Source: Stylonectria norvegica
Lineage: Eukaryota; Ascomycota; Sordariomycetes; Hypocreales; Nectriaceae
Length of the DNA: 64,000 nt
Assembly: GCA_014621405.1 (NCBI GenBank)
Contig: JAANBC010000018.1
Location: 62,001 to 126,000 of the forward strand
Direction of reading: 5' to 3'
The stretch's first letter is position 1. Each line of letters opens with the position of its first letter. A model generated the notes under the pieces. That model was not told the DNA's origin. It saw only the letters and a list, made by a program, of their open reading frames with translations, and did no database searches. A program made the translations under genes and the position numbers. Shown piece by piece: positions 32,819-44,946 of the stretch.

Positions 32819-33960
32819 GATGGGTAGGTTTCTGAGCGGCGAAGCAAACTTCGGGTGGAGGGAGCAGTTGGATTCGGGAGGCGGATGCGCTGGTGTAGGC
32901 GCGCGCCGTAAGGATGGAAACCGGTGGAGGGACTCACGGCCTCGTCATTGAAGAGGAGGGTCGTAGAATCGTAGAACAGAGGGATCGCGTGTCAAGGACT
33001 CGAGGTGGAGGCTCGAGATTCGAGGTTGAAGGATCCAAAGTTGGCTAGAGTCCGGGTTGTTGGCGGGGGTGAGTCAGGCTGAGGAAACGACGGCCCCGCG
33101 GGAGCTCAGAGTGTGAAGCCGAGGCAGTAGGTGGGTGGAGGGAGCTTTGGCAACAACGTTTGAACGGCCACAGATGATACAGTGCAAATGCAAATACGAT
33201 ATAGTGCAATGCAATCCAACACCAATATCAATGCTGAAATATTCAAGTCAACAAGGTGAGCAAAGGGGGATTATGTCGCGTGCGTCAAGGTGAGGGTCGA
33301 CGGGGAACGGACGGGGAGACCGTCCCGGGCTGCGGCTGCCATGAATTGCGGGAGGTTTCGGTCGGTAATGATGATGATTAACCCACTGGGGCGCTTTTGG
33401 GGATTGCCGGAGACGAGACAGGGGGTGTTAGTGAGGAGTGTTAAGGGGTACTTGGGTAATTCGGGGGATGAGTGGTGAAGAATGACTATTGGCCGTGGTG
33501 ATGCCCGCTGAAGACACCAATAATCACCTCCATCATGAACCATATTACAGCACGAGTTGTTCCCCCTAACATCAGCCTCAGCAACCTTCTCCAGCCATAG
33601 TGGAGAACTCCCCCATGCTCCTCGATGCACCAACAGCCTCCCCCACATTCAGCCCCACCCAATCAGCGCCACGGTCGTCACATGCCGACCGCTTCTTTGT
33701 CGTCCCACGCTTGCGTTTCCCTCCATCCGTGAAGCCCACGACTCGGCCCATCGGAGGCCTTCGGGAACCAACGACGCTTCGAATGTCTGTCATTTGACCT
33801 TTTACTTTTCCGCCGTCTCGACTTTAATTTCCGGGGGTCTTCCAAAGGGGGGTCTGTTCTCTCTCGGTGTACGGTCGGTGTGTGTTGTGTGCGCGTGCTG
33901 CAGCTCGAGTTTGCAGCTAGAGTTCGCAGCTAGAGTCCACACCTACAGTACGAGACTGTC
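32819..33960. promoter_or_regulatory. Divergent promoter region
   Basis: 1.1 kb separates the minus-strand kinase and the plus-strand coiled-coil gene. No convincing gene is present. Pyrimidine-rich stretches before 33961 look like a fungal promoter/leader. Confidence 0.4.
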
Positions 33961-35298
33961 ATGGATCTACCCGTCGCCAATGGAGATGGAGATGGAGATG
34001 CACATGGACTTGCAGATGCAAATGCGAACGGGGATGCTGACCTTCGTTTCCTCCCGAGTCTTGACCGTCGTCACAGACCCAGCAAAAGCACCTCTTCCGT
34101 CCAAAGCGCTGGCTACTTCAACTACTCCTCCGACCTTCGCCATCACCAGTATCACCACCACGACGACCCCGAGCATGATGCCGACTCGGACCCTCCTGGG
34201 GTTCGAACCCCCTCTCTTCTCTCTAGTCCCAGCGTTGCATCCAGCTTGGGCTTCTCCACCGGACGCATGAGCCCCTTGAGGAGGGAGATAGCTCGGAGTA
34301 CCACCTCTTCCTCTCATCACGGATCTTCTCACCAGCTCCCTCACTACGAGTCCCCTCACAACGAGCCCAACTACGATCATGCCGATTTCGAAGCTTCACC
34401 TACCGCCCGTCGAAGTACCGGTCGTCTACGAGGAACCCCTACTCGCAACCGCGATGCCCTCGCTCGACGTCTCAGCCAACTCGCCCATCAACTCACCTCT
34501 ACCACTCACGACGACCACGTCGACGACGATGGAGTCGACGCCCTCACCTACCAGTTGAACCTGATGGAAAAGGCCATGACCAGGAAACAATCCCCCTCGC
34601 CCATCCCTCAAAGGACCCCTCAAAGACCCATGAGCATCGACTGGCGAAGTAAAAGTGATCAGAGCCCAAATGGAGGTTCCCTATTCAGCTCGCCAGCCTC
34701 ATCCATCTTCCGAAGTCGCTACTCGGATTTATCTGCTTCCATATTCAGGGATCCAGAACCGGAGCCAGAACCGCCCAAGACGGGCATGACGATTGACCAG
34801 GCCAAGAAAGTACTGGTCGAAGTGACGCAGCTGAATGAAGAATTGACCAACGCCTTGACGAATCTCAAGGCTCGACAGGAAGAGTCTGATGTAAGTCCAA
34901 TCAATCCGGACCGTGTATCACAACTAACAGAACAGCATATCCATGCCCTCCTCATTGAACGAGCCGAACGCGCTGCTCAGCGCATACTGTTCCTCCAGAA
35001 CCGCATCATCCATCTGTCAGTTCCACAACTTTTCACTTCCTCACCCCTTGTCTCCAACATACCCTCTAACATCTCCAGTGAACAAGAACTTCACGAAAAC
35101 GACGACGAACTCCAACATCTCCGCATCTGTCTCAAAGCCGTCGAGATCCAGATGCCTCCCCACCCTGACCCGGACCTCCAACGCTGCATCGTCACCTTCA
35201 AGCAAGACTACCAAGCCCTCAAACGCAAACGCGCCAATCGCCCCAGTATTGCCAGCATCTCCAGCTTTGACTCCACCCAGCTGGGTTCTCCTTCATAG
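33961..35298 (+). CDS. Fungal-specific coiled-coil protein of unknown function
   Basis: Exons 33961-34890, 34936-35015 and 35079-35298 give 409 aa. Residues 1-300 are low-complexity: Asp/Ala/Asn repeats (DGDGDAHGLADANANGDAD), His-rich and Ser-rich stretches, and PSSIFRSRYS-like phosphosite-rich sequence. The C-terminal 110 residues form a helical coiled coil (IDQAKKVLVEVTQLNEEL, then LLIERAERAAQRILFLQNRI). Introns of 45 and 63 nt have GTAAGT/GTCAGT donors; both are multiples of three without stops, so unspliced RNA would still code. I do not recognise a named family. No membrane segment or enzyme motif is seen. Confidence 0.75.
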   Translation: MDLPVANGDGDGDAHGLADANANGDADLRFLPSLDRRHRPSKSTSSVQSAGYFNYSSDLRHHQYHHHDDPEHDADSDPPGVRTPSLLSSPSVASSLGFSTGRMSPLRREIARSTTSSSHHGSSHQLPHYESPHNEPNYDHADFEASPTARRSTGRLRGTPTRNRDALARRLSQLAHQLTSTTHDDHVDDDGVDALTYQLNLMEKAMTRKQSPSPIPQRTPQRPMSIDWRSKSDQSPNGGSLFSSPASSIFRSRYSDLSASIFRDPEPEPEPPKTGMTIDQAKKVLVEVTQLNEELTNALTNLKARQEESDVSPINPDRVSQLTEQHIHALLIERAERAAQRILFLQNRIIHLSVPQLFTSSPLVSNIPSNISSEQELHENDDELQHLRICLKAVEIQMPPHPDPDLQRCIVTFKQDYQALKRKRANRPSIASISSFDSTQLGSPS

Positions 35299-35633
35299 GC
35301 ATATTCGGCATTCTCATCTTGGACAATTATTCAATCATGCCCCTAACGACTGCACGACGACTCATTCTTATGCTTGTCTGTTTACTCGATCGAGCTTCTT
35401 TCTCTTAGCGTTTCCTTCGTAGTATATACCCGGCTTGATTTGCATGGACTAGATAGGAAGACATTGGGTTGATAATAAGCATGCGAGCGTTTTGTTTTCA
35501 TCTTGACTAGGACAGGAGCCGATTCTACACAAATCGTCATACTATTGTTGATACTTTCAACGTTGACCTGTGCAAACCTTTCAAGCTTTGTCATTGAACC
35601 CGGCACTACCACTTGTCTGATGATAAACATCAG

Positions 35634-37794
35634 CTAAACCCTTCCGCTAGGTTGAGTATCTCGATCCTGCAACATAGCCTTCTCGTTGTGCGCCTCATCA
35701 CCCGCTCGAGGAGCGATTGGTGCTGGAGCTTGGCTGCGGAGGATGTAATGCCTGAAGAACCAGAAAAACTGTGCCCAACCATATTGAACCAATCTTGTAA
35801 GACGAACATTGAACACTGCATCCAACTCTTCCAAAGTCCTGCCTTTAGTCTCCGGCAAAAACATGAGTACGAGAAAGAATCCTATAATATTCCACCCAGC
35901 ATACCATCCAAAAGCACCCGTAGATGTAAAGGCGCGCTCGAGTGAGGGCCAGGTGACGGCGAGGAGAAAATTAAACAACCAAGTCGTTGCCGTGGCTAGT
36001 GACATACCCAGAGCACGGATATACAGGGGATATGCTTCAGCCGAATATGTAAAGGGTACTGGTCCCTCACCGGGCGAGTATACAACACCAAAGAGGTATA
36101 TCCCAAGAGCGATGCAACCAATATGGGCTTTGCTGTTCTCTGGAATATAGAAGCTGAATCCCGTAAACAATAGGCAGAGAGACATGAGCTAGGAATGTTA
36201 GTTTGAGTTTCGAGAGATATTGGTCAACATACCGGAAATGTTGTCAGTAAGAGATTGCGTCTTCCAAAAGAGTCTATAGTATAGAAAGCAGGAATTGCCA
36301 TGAGAAAGTTGATGATACCAAATCCAAGTGATGCTGCAAGGGCAGATTTCTCGCTGAACCCAGCATCAAGAAAGATTTCGGAAGAATAATAGGCAATGAC
36401 ATTGACTATAAAGCGTTAGTAAACGGTATTCCAGAGTAGAGTGGATTAAGTACTTGCCACCACAGAATTGCTGCATAAACATGACTACTTCAGAAGCCAG
36501 CATGGCATTTCGATTTCGACGAATAGTAAAAAATTCCTTGATACGATTACTGTGACCAATGGCCATAGCTTTCTCTGCCTCAAGCAGAGTGTACGCGTAG
36601 AAAAGATCCCTAGCGGCCTGAATCTTATTGTATCGCAATTGAGACATTGAACTGTAAGCTTCTTGATGTCGATTTTTGGTAAGGTACCATCGTGGTGACT
36701 CGGGACACTTGTAAACAAGAGAGCAAACGATTAGTGCAGGGACACCAGCTGAACCCATCATCAGTCGCCAATTGAGTCCGGTGATGTTGCTTGAGTCTGG
36801 GACCCCATAAAAGGCAAGGTCTGCAACATATCCAAGCATAATTCCAAAAGCAGTCCACATTTGCCATTGCATAACGAGGGCACCACGGATAAGCTTGGGA
36901 GCGCACTCAGCAGCGAACATGGGAGTTGTTGCCGACTTTGGGCCAATCCCAAAACCGAGGAAGAAGCGAGCGATGAACATGTGCCACCATGTGTTGGTGA
37001 ATGATTGCCAAAAACAAGCCAGAAATGAGACGCAGCAAGAGATGAAGACTGTGCCTCGACGGCCAAAGTAAGCATTCATAGGTTCCGTGATCCCTGATCT
37101 TGTTTAGTACAAGAGTTGCGATGAACGAGCAACCCCAAATGATATAAACTTACAACACCCAATGACGGCACAGCATAGATAAGGAGCTGAATTGGTAAGT
37201 CCAACCAGCCATGTCTCCCTATCAGTATCACCATCGATACCAAACTCTCTCTTGTAGAAGATTTGGGCACCGTTGACAACAGTTTCGTCCATGCCTTGGA
37301 CTACAGCACAAAGGGAGCAAACTAAACCGTTAGCTGGTGTGTACGGAAAAGAAATGTTACATACTAGTGACGAGAAAGTAAAGCATTCCAGGATTCTTCC
37401 ACTTGTGCTCCACCTCATTAACAAGAGTATGTCTCTCGTCGTCAGTCAGACCTTCGACTTGGGCGTACTTTTCGCGAAGCGATCCTGGATTATCATCGAC
37501 ATCCATATCACCTGCGATAATGGCACCGAGTCGAAAGGCTCGAATCTCATCTTCATCGTTGAGTCCTTGATGATCGCGAGCGTATTGTTCACCCATATTG
37601 GCAAGCTGGTCGCGTGTGTAACCAGCTAAGGGATGGGCTGCCTTAGCTGACGACAATGGTTTATTGGAGTCGAAAAGGGCATCGGCAGAAGGGCGAGTAT
37701 ACTGATGTTCCGTGTGATCTACCTCGGTATGTGACATATCCTCCGAAGAGGTCCGTCTGGGCTTGTGGCCATCTTTTCCGGAATGAAAAGCCAT
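35634..37794 (-). CDS. MFS sugar-porter-family transporter
   Basis: Plasma-membrane proton/sugar symporter-type protein. Five exons: 37794-37365, 37321-37154, 37093-36458, 36405-36233 and 36188-35634; 653 aa. Family signatures: GCWITEPMNAYFGRRG, PESPRWYL, QQFCGVNVIAYYSS spanning intron 3, FGRRN, and PETKGRTLEELDAVF near the end; about twelve hydrophobic segments. The cytosolic N-terminus is long (about 140 residues, charged). Intron 3 (36457-36406) must use a GC donor (GCAAGT), because that choice alone restores the invariant Gly of FCGVNV; the others use GT. Closest general type is the maltose/hexose transporter group. Substrate cannot be deduced. It is convergent with the coiled-coil gene. 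Confidence 0.9.
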
Positions 37795-39638
37795 GGTCGG
37801 GTTACTCGTGTAAGTGATGGTAACGAGATCGCTGAACTTAGGTTGACCACACCAAACGATGTAGGGGTCAGCCAGTGAGTCTTAATCAGAAGACTTATTT
37901 CATCAGGATCAAAGGTGGGTTATATAGAATCGCCCAGGCGGATCTCCAGTTGAGTCCGTTGGCTGCAGTCGAATCTCTTCACCTCGGTCTGGGTATCATC
38001 CCCGCATTCGGACGAGTTGGTTGCACATTGTGAGGAGGATCGTTATCGACGTCATTGGCGTTTAGCTGACGGCGGAAAGCTGTAAACTGGTGGATCGTCG
38101 TTGGTAGACTCAACTCTGAAGAGAGCCAAGAGAATGACGTTGAATTCGCGTATTTCGATGGGGCATTACAGGATGGAGGCTCGGGAGGGTCGGTTCCTAG
38201 GGGTTAGCATCCTCATTGTGCAACCTAAACCCACCCGATCTGCGGAAACAACATAAGCTTAAGCCAAGGTTAACGCTACCGTAGAGGTGCATCCGAGGCC
38301 ACTGACTTCCAGGTTGCTTCTAGCGTGGAGCATGGATCGTCCAAGGTGATCATCTGGACGAGACGTGGCTGCGGTACCCACTTGACACTCGACGGCCTAT
38401 CGCGAAATTGGAGCATAGCATTGGTGATGGATTCGCATCCCCGGGTATGGTTCTAAGAAATAACGTGTTTGCAGATGAAACGAGGTTGTGTAAAGTTGAA
38501 GTTGAGAGTGATGCTGCCTGCCCAGGTCGCGAACTTCGTGGGGTATGTACCCAAGGCACCTACGATTGCCCTCTAACCAGCACATCGCGGCTTCCTTTTC
38601 AACTTCAACTCTTCACAATCTCAACTCTCACACCCAAATTTACCCAACCATGGAAAACCTTTCCTTCAAACACATCTGAGTAACACCATGAATCAGTATT
38701 ACCTGGATCGTCGACTTGGCAGATCCTTCCGCCAGCTGGTACTTGAGTTGGCACTTGAGGAGGGCACGCACGGATCCAACACTGACATCATATTGCAGCG
38801 ATCATCATGAACCTCGCATGAGCAACCTCCCCACACCATGTTGAGAGCCAAGAACGAATCGAGATGTCTGAAGTCAAGCAATGGTCGGTTGTCAATACAC
38901 CTTTTGACTTGTTCTGTCTCAAAGCGAAGATAGTGTGGACGATCCACGTCTTGCGTCCAACCGCGCTGCCATCAACACCTCCACCATACCCTCAACCACA
39001 GCAGACTATGACTTCATCTGACATATGGATAGACAACTAAAAGAACAAACAACATGTCTATCACACCAAATCAGCTATTGCTTACCTTGAACCCCGATTC
39101 TGACATTTCGTCTAAGCAGCTCATTCATGCACCATCCCAACGCACGAAACACTGATGTGACTCTACGGCCAACATGATACTTGAAAACACCCTGGATTCT
39201 GTCCATTGAGAGCCTCGGTGTTTAGTGACACCAGGCAAGGTGAAGAGCCCTTGAATCTTGAGAGTAGTACTGACTTTTCAACCGGAAAAAGCAGTAATCA
39301 CATTTAGCCATGTGGCAGCCAAGTATCCCTGTCCCAGGCTCGGATGACAAGTCTTACCAACAAGCGCCAACAAGCGTCCACATACTACAAGTCGCTTGTA
39401 ATGTGTACAATCATGGCTATCAAATACCTCGTGGCTACAAGGACCAGCAACTTCAATCTGATTTACGCTAACTCAGTCATCTGCAAAACGAGTCCACCTA
39501 CGAGCCCGTCCGAAGAACGAACGAAACACAAAAAGACAACACCTGCCTACCCCTTTATCACTTTGCTTTTCCTTACAACGCCGCAATCTGCAAAGACAAC
39601 TCTCCAAACCCTCACAAATCTCCAATTAGATCCAGGTC
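37795..39638. other. Intergenic region upstream of the transporter
   Basis: 1.84 kb between the transporter ATG and the DUF7514 stop codon. Short ORFs only, none supported. Likely transporter promoter plus the 3' UTR of the neighbour. Confidence 0.45.
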
Positions 39639-41760
39639 TCATACAGCTCCGCTGGGATGTCCAGCACGATATGGACCGCCCTCTTCGAATCCTACATTAC
39701 GCATCATGTCTGGCCCGGAAAGCATATAATCTTGATAAGTTGCTGCTCCATCTCCCTGCGTCGGTGTTGAGAGAGCCATACTTCCACGTTTGGATCCAGT
39801 CCCAAGTGATCGAGGCGTGCTATCCAGGTCTCGAGGTTCGCGCCCCTGGTAGAAGCGGTATTGCTGCTCTCGGGTTCGCGGACAACTTTGCGATACTCCA
39901 GGAGAGCCAATCAAGTGTGCGTGCCCATCCTCGACTATGTAATCTTTTGTTATAAATGTTGGCCGATCATCGGATTTACTCGATCCAGAAAGTGTTGGAT
40001 TCGAGTTTCGATAATGTTTACTTGACACAGGACTGCGTGCTTTGCGATGGCTTCCGACTGGTGGAGGTGAGATATGTCGAGAATGCTTCACATAACCTTC
40101 CGAATTCGTTCGAGAAATATGACGTCCAGAAGACTCGGAGCGAGATGATTCATGATCACTCGACTTGCTATACCGATCTCGCGACCTGTGGCGATGCTTT
40201 GAGCTATGATCACTTTTATAGTCTTCTGGTCGATGGCGACTGTCGACATCGTCCTTGGGTGTGATCTGATCAACTGATCTCCTTCCAGATCTATGACCAT
40301 CGTCACTGCGAGGTTCCTTTCGTTGCGACAAGTCGGAATAACCAGCTGATTTGAGCCAATTGGATATAGCCGTGACTACCGAAGTGTGGACCTCCCTCTG
40401 ATGGGTTTCGGGTAGAAGATGCCTCGACAACTGCTTTGGCAAACGTTCAGGTTTTCCGTCCATGCCGGGTCCGTCTGCGGAGATGGGTAATTCCGCCAAG
40501 ACTCGATTCAGACGCTTTGCTTCTTGTTCTGGAAAGGCCTGGATCTGCCGAACCATCCAATCCTGGAATCCAGCTGGTGTCAAGGCAGGGATATGAGGCA
40601 TCGAACCGGATCGGCCTTGTACGAGATGATATCCACAGCGCAAGTGTTGATACAAGTCTTCGAGGTTGTCAAGTGCTCCTCGACGGTTGCAATGAAAAAT
40701 GCCTGAAATTATTAGAAGGTATGTTAACCAGGAACGAGAAACTTACTTCGAAAGGGGAAAACCTCTGAATCCAGCTTATACTGGGTGTAAAAGGCGTAAA
40801 GCTTTTCTGGAGTGATGACTATGGAGTTTGTGGGATTGTACTCGGAGATCTGACAAATGTTAGCAGCGTTCGGCGGTGGTTCGAACAACTTACAATATAG
40901 TTGGCAATTCCCCGGAGAAATTGACCAAGTCTGGCCGTTGGTTCGCCCCTATCATTAAACAGTTCACCCCATTTGACGTCAACAGCAGACAACGCGACGC
41001 TCTTTTGACGCTCGGAAGACTCTTGTCTGCTGAGGTCGAGCTCTGCCTTGCGTGGTTGAGGAGGAGATGGACGATTCTGTAGAATCACTGGCACCCGATC
41101 TGAGAAGCGGACCGACATCGGACGTGGTCTTGGGCTTGGGTACGGCGACTCAAAAGGTGTATGCAATGCACTATGCTTGGTGAGAGCCGGCCTTGGCTTC
41201 GACGACATGTTGGAAGCTTTTGACGACTCGGAAAAGACCGAAGATGGTGGACTACCGCCCGAAACAGAAGAATTTGTTTTCGATTCAAAAGACTCGGCCA
41301 TATCAGTCACGTCTTCGACAGTTGCTTGATATGCCGGTTTTCGATATGGTTCTATCGGGGCCGGTCGAGGACTTTGAGCTTCTTCAGACGAAGGGGTATT
41401 CTGTCCAGTCCTCGAGGAATCGACAACTGATATTGTCAGTATTAAACTAGAACTGATTAAATGACTTTACTGACGTTCAGTCTTGAGCTTGGCAAATATT
41501 TCGTCAACACACTTGCTCTTGAGTTCGTCCAAGGCAAAGTTCCTAAACAAATCTTCGATTTGCTGCTTGGTCATATCGCTACTGGTACTAGTAGTACTCA
41601 TCCTGTTGTTCATGGGAGGGGAGTTCAAAGTCATCCTATCAATGGTGGTTGCAAAATTCTTCTGTCTAGTCGGGGGTACAGCCGGAGATATATCCTGGCC
41701 TCCCGTCCCAAACCCACGCCTTTCGGTCCCTCGTCGCGGATCGGCGGCTCCCTCATCCAT
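39639..41760 (-). CDS. DUF7514-domain protein
   Basis: Fungal-specific protein of unknown function. Exons 41760-41475, 41426-40894, 40849-40747 and 40702-39639 give 661 aa. The conserved DUF7514 region reads VKWGELFNDRGEPTARLGQF, then RGIANYIISEYNPTNSIV, PEKLYAFYTQYKLD and HLVQ...IPALTPAGFQDWM with LPKQLSRHLLPE, at residues about 245-410. It is split by introns 2 and 3. A predicted coiled coil/helix with LFRNFALDELKSKC lies at the N-terminus. The C-terminal third is a Ser/Arg/His-rich tail with many basic repeats (HRHRSRDRYSKSSDH). No catalytic motif is evident. The start ATG at 41760 is the first in the open frame; an upstream exon cannot be excluded. Confidence 0.8.
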
Positions 41761-43040
41761 GAGCGGTCGGACAGACGACGATCGGGTAAGTGTGCTTAAG
41801 CTCGCACGGCATCAGAGGGGCGTCGGTGGGCGACACACGACACGAACGCTGTGGGCAGACGCGCAGACGATGGGCGAAAAGAAGAGTCTTGTAGGGGGCA
41901 TCAGACTCAACATGTCTTCCGAATGGACGCCCAGAGGCAGCAGTGCTGCCCAGCGTGAACATACCGAGCCCTCAATGAGAATCGCCCGCAGCTATGGCTT
42001 TCTTGGAAAACATGCCAATGATGGGAGGTAGGGTCTCACTAGGCGTTTGCCTTGCGTCGCCGGCAATGCATGGTGGGCGGATGTGCAACAGAGGGATCCC
42101 CTGTCGGCATGCGTCGGGCTTCAATGCGGATTAGTTTGTGCTATCAAACAACCATGTATTGACTACGTCCATCGAGATGGTGGTGTTTCGGTAACCTGGT
42201 TGAAACTGATGTAGCCATCGAAGCAATATCCCGTGGATCAACGTCACATCAAAAAGTCGATTCGAAACCAGGTCAAACTCTCAACCAGCAACAACACCAA
42301 GTCTTCAACACGAACCTCCGTCTTATCCAGCCTACCATCTTTCACCAATCACCAGACCTCCCTTTCAACATCAGAACCCCTCCTTTCAAAACTCCAAACC
42401 AATTGGGCCGCAACGCCACAAGGCAATCAGTTCGCCGCCCATGATCGCCACGGCCCCTTCTATTTTGTTCTAGCAGAGCATGACTTGCATCAGCCGTGCA
42501 ACCACCGCGATATGCTCCGCTCACTCCAGTCGGGCGATGCATTGAAACTTGGAACAAGTGAGAAACGATTGCAGGATGTTGAGACAGAGATAAAATCAGA
42601 CTCGCTAGCACTGGACATGTGCGGATGGCGGATCATGCCACGCGTACGGATACCTACTGAAAAAAGGTCGTGGCTAGTGTGACGCGGGGCTGCGATGGCG
42701 TGTCGATGGTAGGAAAAGTGAGGCTCTCGGAGATGATTGTTGAGAAAGTGAGGCTGGGCTTCGGTGTCGATTTTCGGCCGGGAAAAAACATGATTGCGTC
42801 GCACGTGGAAAAGGTAAGGAATGACACGAGGTCGTTGCCCGATGTTGTGCTAATAATGGATATTTAGGAATATCTAGTTGATAAAGAAACTTGTTAGGTG
42901 ATAGTGGTAAAGAAGCGTACGAAGTACGATGATGATACATGATGCTAATGTACAGAAACCCTCAAACTCTTCCTCGCCAGCCATAAACGCCCACGCCCAC
43001 GCCCACGCCAATATACAAGATACTTTGGTCACTGCTTTCA
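41761..43040. other. Intergenic region with one unsupported plus-strand frame
   Basis: 1.28 kb. A frame at 42233-42682 (149 codons, no ATG at its start) contains NWAATPQGNQFAAHDRHG but has no family match and no splice support. A hexamer repeat (CCCACG, about three to four copies) occurs at 42988-43010. Confidence 0.4.
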
Positions 43041-44946
43041 CTACGCCTTATACAACAGGTCTAAGAAACCTGTGGCCAAATCGACAACAACACTCTTGTT
43101 GGGCAAGGTCCCAGCAACACCGTACAGCGCGGCCGAGTCACCCATGGCTTGACCCTTGAGGCCAGTTCCCTCTACCAAGCGCACACGTTCCTTTTCACGC
43201 TCTTCCTCGACAACGGTCTCGAGGTCGGCGATGAGTTTCTCCCATACCTTGGTGATGGGTATGGTGACGGCGACGTGAAGAGCAGGGGGGTTCTGTAACG
43301 CGTTGAGGTGCCATCCCTTGACGCTCATGGCATCGGCGATGTCGTAGATGTTAAGGTTGCGGGCTGTAAAGGAGATGACGGACACGAGCGGGTTGCCGAT
43401 GATTTCTAGCTCGCCGCCCAGAGCGGGGATATCCCGTAGAGCGCCGGCAATCTTCTTGGTTGTTCCAACGATGCGAACGCAGGCGTCGAGGTAGCCCGAC
43501 TCACCCATGGTCATCAAACTTGCCCAGCAGCCGGCGATGAGAGCGCCGGGCCGGGACCCCGCAATGCCGGGCGAGGCGTAGACGCCGCCGGACCAATCGG
43601 GCGAGACAAAGTATTGATAGGTGCGCAACTCGGCGGCGCGGTACAAGACGGTGGAGTTGCCCTTGGGGGCGAAGCCGTACTTGTGAGTGTCGCAGCTGAT
43701 GCTGGAGACGCCCTTGAGGCGGAAGTCAAAGGGTTGCGTCTCGAAGCCGGCCTTTTCTAGGAACGGCACCAGGAAGGATCCTAGACAGCAGTCGACGTGC
43801 AACCATAGGCGACGGCGCAACGCTAGCTTGGAGAGGGCCGAGATGTCGTCGATGATTCCGTGGGGGAAGTTGGGTGCCGAGCCGACGAGGAGAATGGTGT
43901 TCGGGTTGATGAGGCGCGAGACGGCACCGACGTCGACCTGGTAGGTGGGTGCTGGGCAGGCTACAAGGTGAATCTTGATCTTAAAGTAATGGGCGGCTTT
44001 GTGGAAGGCCGTGTGAGCTGTCTCGGGGAGGATCCTAGATGGTGGTCAGTGTTGCGCCTGATGAGTGTCTGTGATGGATCCGTGGATGTCTGATGCTCCG
44101 TAGATGTCAGTGATATATCGGTATTGACTTACATCTCAGGTTCCGTTACTCCACGCTCCGTATAAGCCTTCTGTCGAGCTGCCAAACAAGCCATGAGGAT
44201 ACTGTCGGTACCTCCACTGGTCGAGGTCCCCGCGGCACCGGGTGGCGCATGGAACATATTCAGCACCATACTAACCACCTCGGCCTCCATCTTCCGAACC
44301 CCCGGGAAAACGTCCGGGTGGAGAGGGTTGGCGACGGTGAACTTGCCGTAGGCCTCCGTCTGCAGCTTAATCAAGTCGGCCTCGCCATGATACACAGCGC
44401 CCGACACGTATCCGTCCTCCCAGCGAGTATGATCCATGTTGGCGAGGGTGTCCAGCTCGGAGCGCACGGCATCTTGCGTGAGACCTTCCTTGGGCAGGAT
44501 GAGGAAGCGATTCTGGTTCTCCGGCACCATCTTGGCCGACATACTGGCGATGGAGTCCTTGACTTGCTTCTGCACCTTGCCGCGCACGCCGGGGGCGCGG
44601 AGGAAGTAGCCGTATAGAGTTCGGCGGATGTTGGTGTACAATTCGATTAGGGAGCCGACGATGCCACGGCCCTTGAGCTTCCAATAGGCGCGGCGCGTCC
44701 ATCGCCATACGAAGAGGAAGAAGAGGATATTGCGTAGTCTGAGAAAGAAGACAAGTCAGCGTGGTGTCGCTCAGCTTAACGTGTTGGTAATGGTGGATTG
44801 GTGGTGGTCGAGTCGTGATGATATCATGAGTCTGCAAGCACTTACAGATCCAAGTTGAGAAGCGACCAAGAAATATCGTGCCTTCGACGCTTGACAGATT
44901 CAATGCTGCCACGCAGGCTGATGGGCATACGCGAGGAGCCAGGCAT
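43041..44946 (-). CDS. dpl1: Sphingosine-1-phosphate lyase (PLP-dependent)
   Basis: Cleaves phosphorylated long-chain bases to a fatty aldehyde and phosphoethanolamine in the ER membrane, the exit step of sphingolipid catabolism. Exons 44946-44846, 44738-44133 and 44034-43041 give 566 aa. A single N-terminal membrane segment (NILFFLFVWRW) matches the ER-anchored family. The PLP fold is clear: GTSTSGGTDSILMA, HVDCCLGSF with the cofactor-contacting Asp, and ISCDTHKYGFAPKG, whose Lys near residue 354 is the Schiff-base lysine. Length agrees with yeast Dpl1 (589 aa). Splice junctions all keep frame (introns of about 107 and 98 bp). Confidence 0.94.

Noticed and set aside
34195..34210. Another tRNA-like GGGTTCGAACCCC
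   Set aside because: It sits inside the coding exon of the coiled-coil gene and lacks any cloverleaf partner.
42233..42682. 149-codon plus-strand frame
   Set aside because: It does not begin with ATG, lacks splice evidence and resembles no family I know.
44249..44617. Plus-strand frame opposite sphingosine-1-phosphate lyase
   Set aside because: Shadow of the GC-rich lyase exon.
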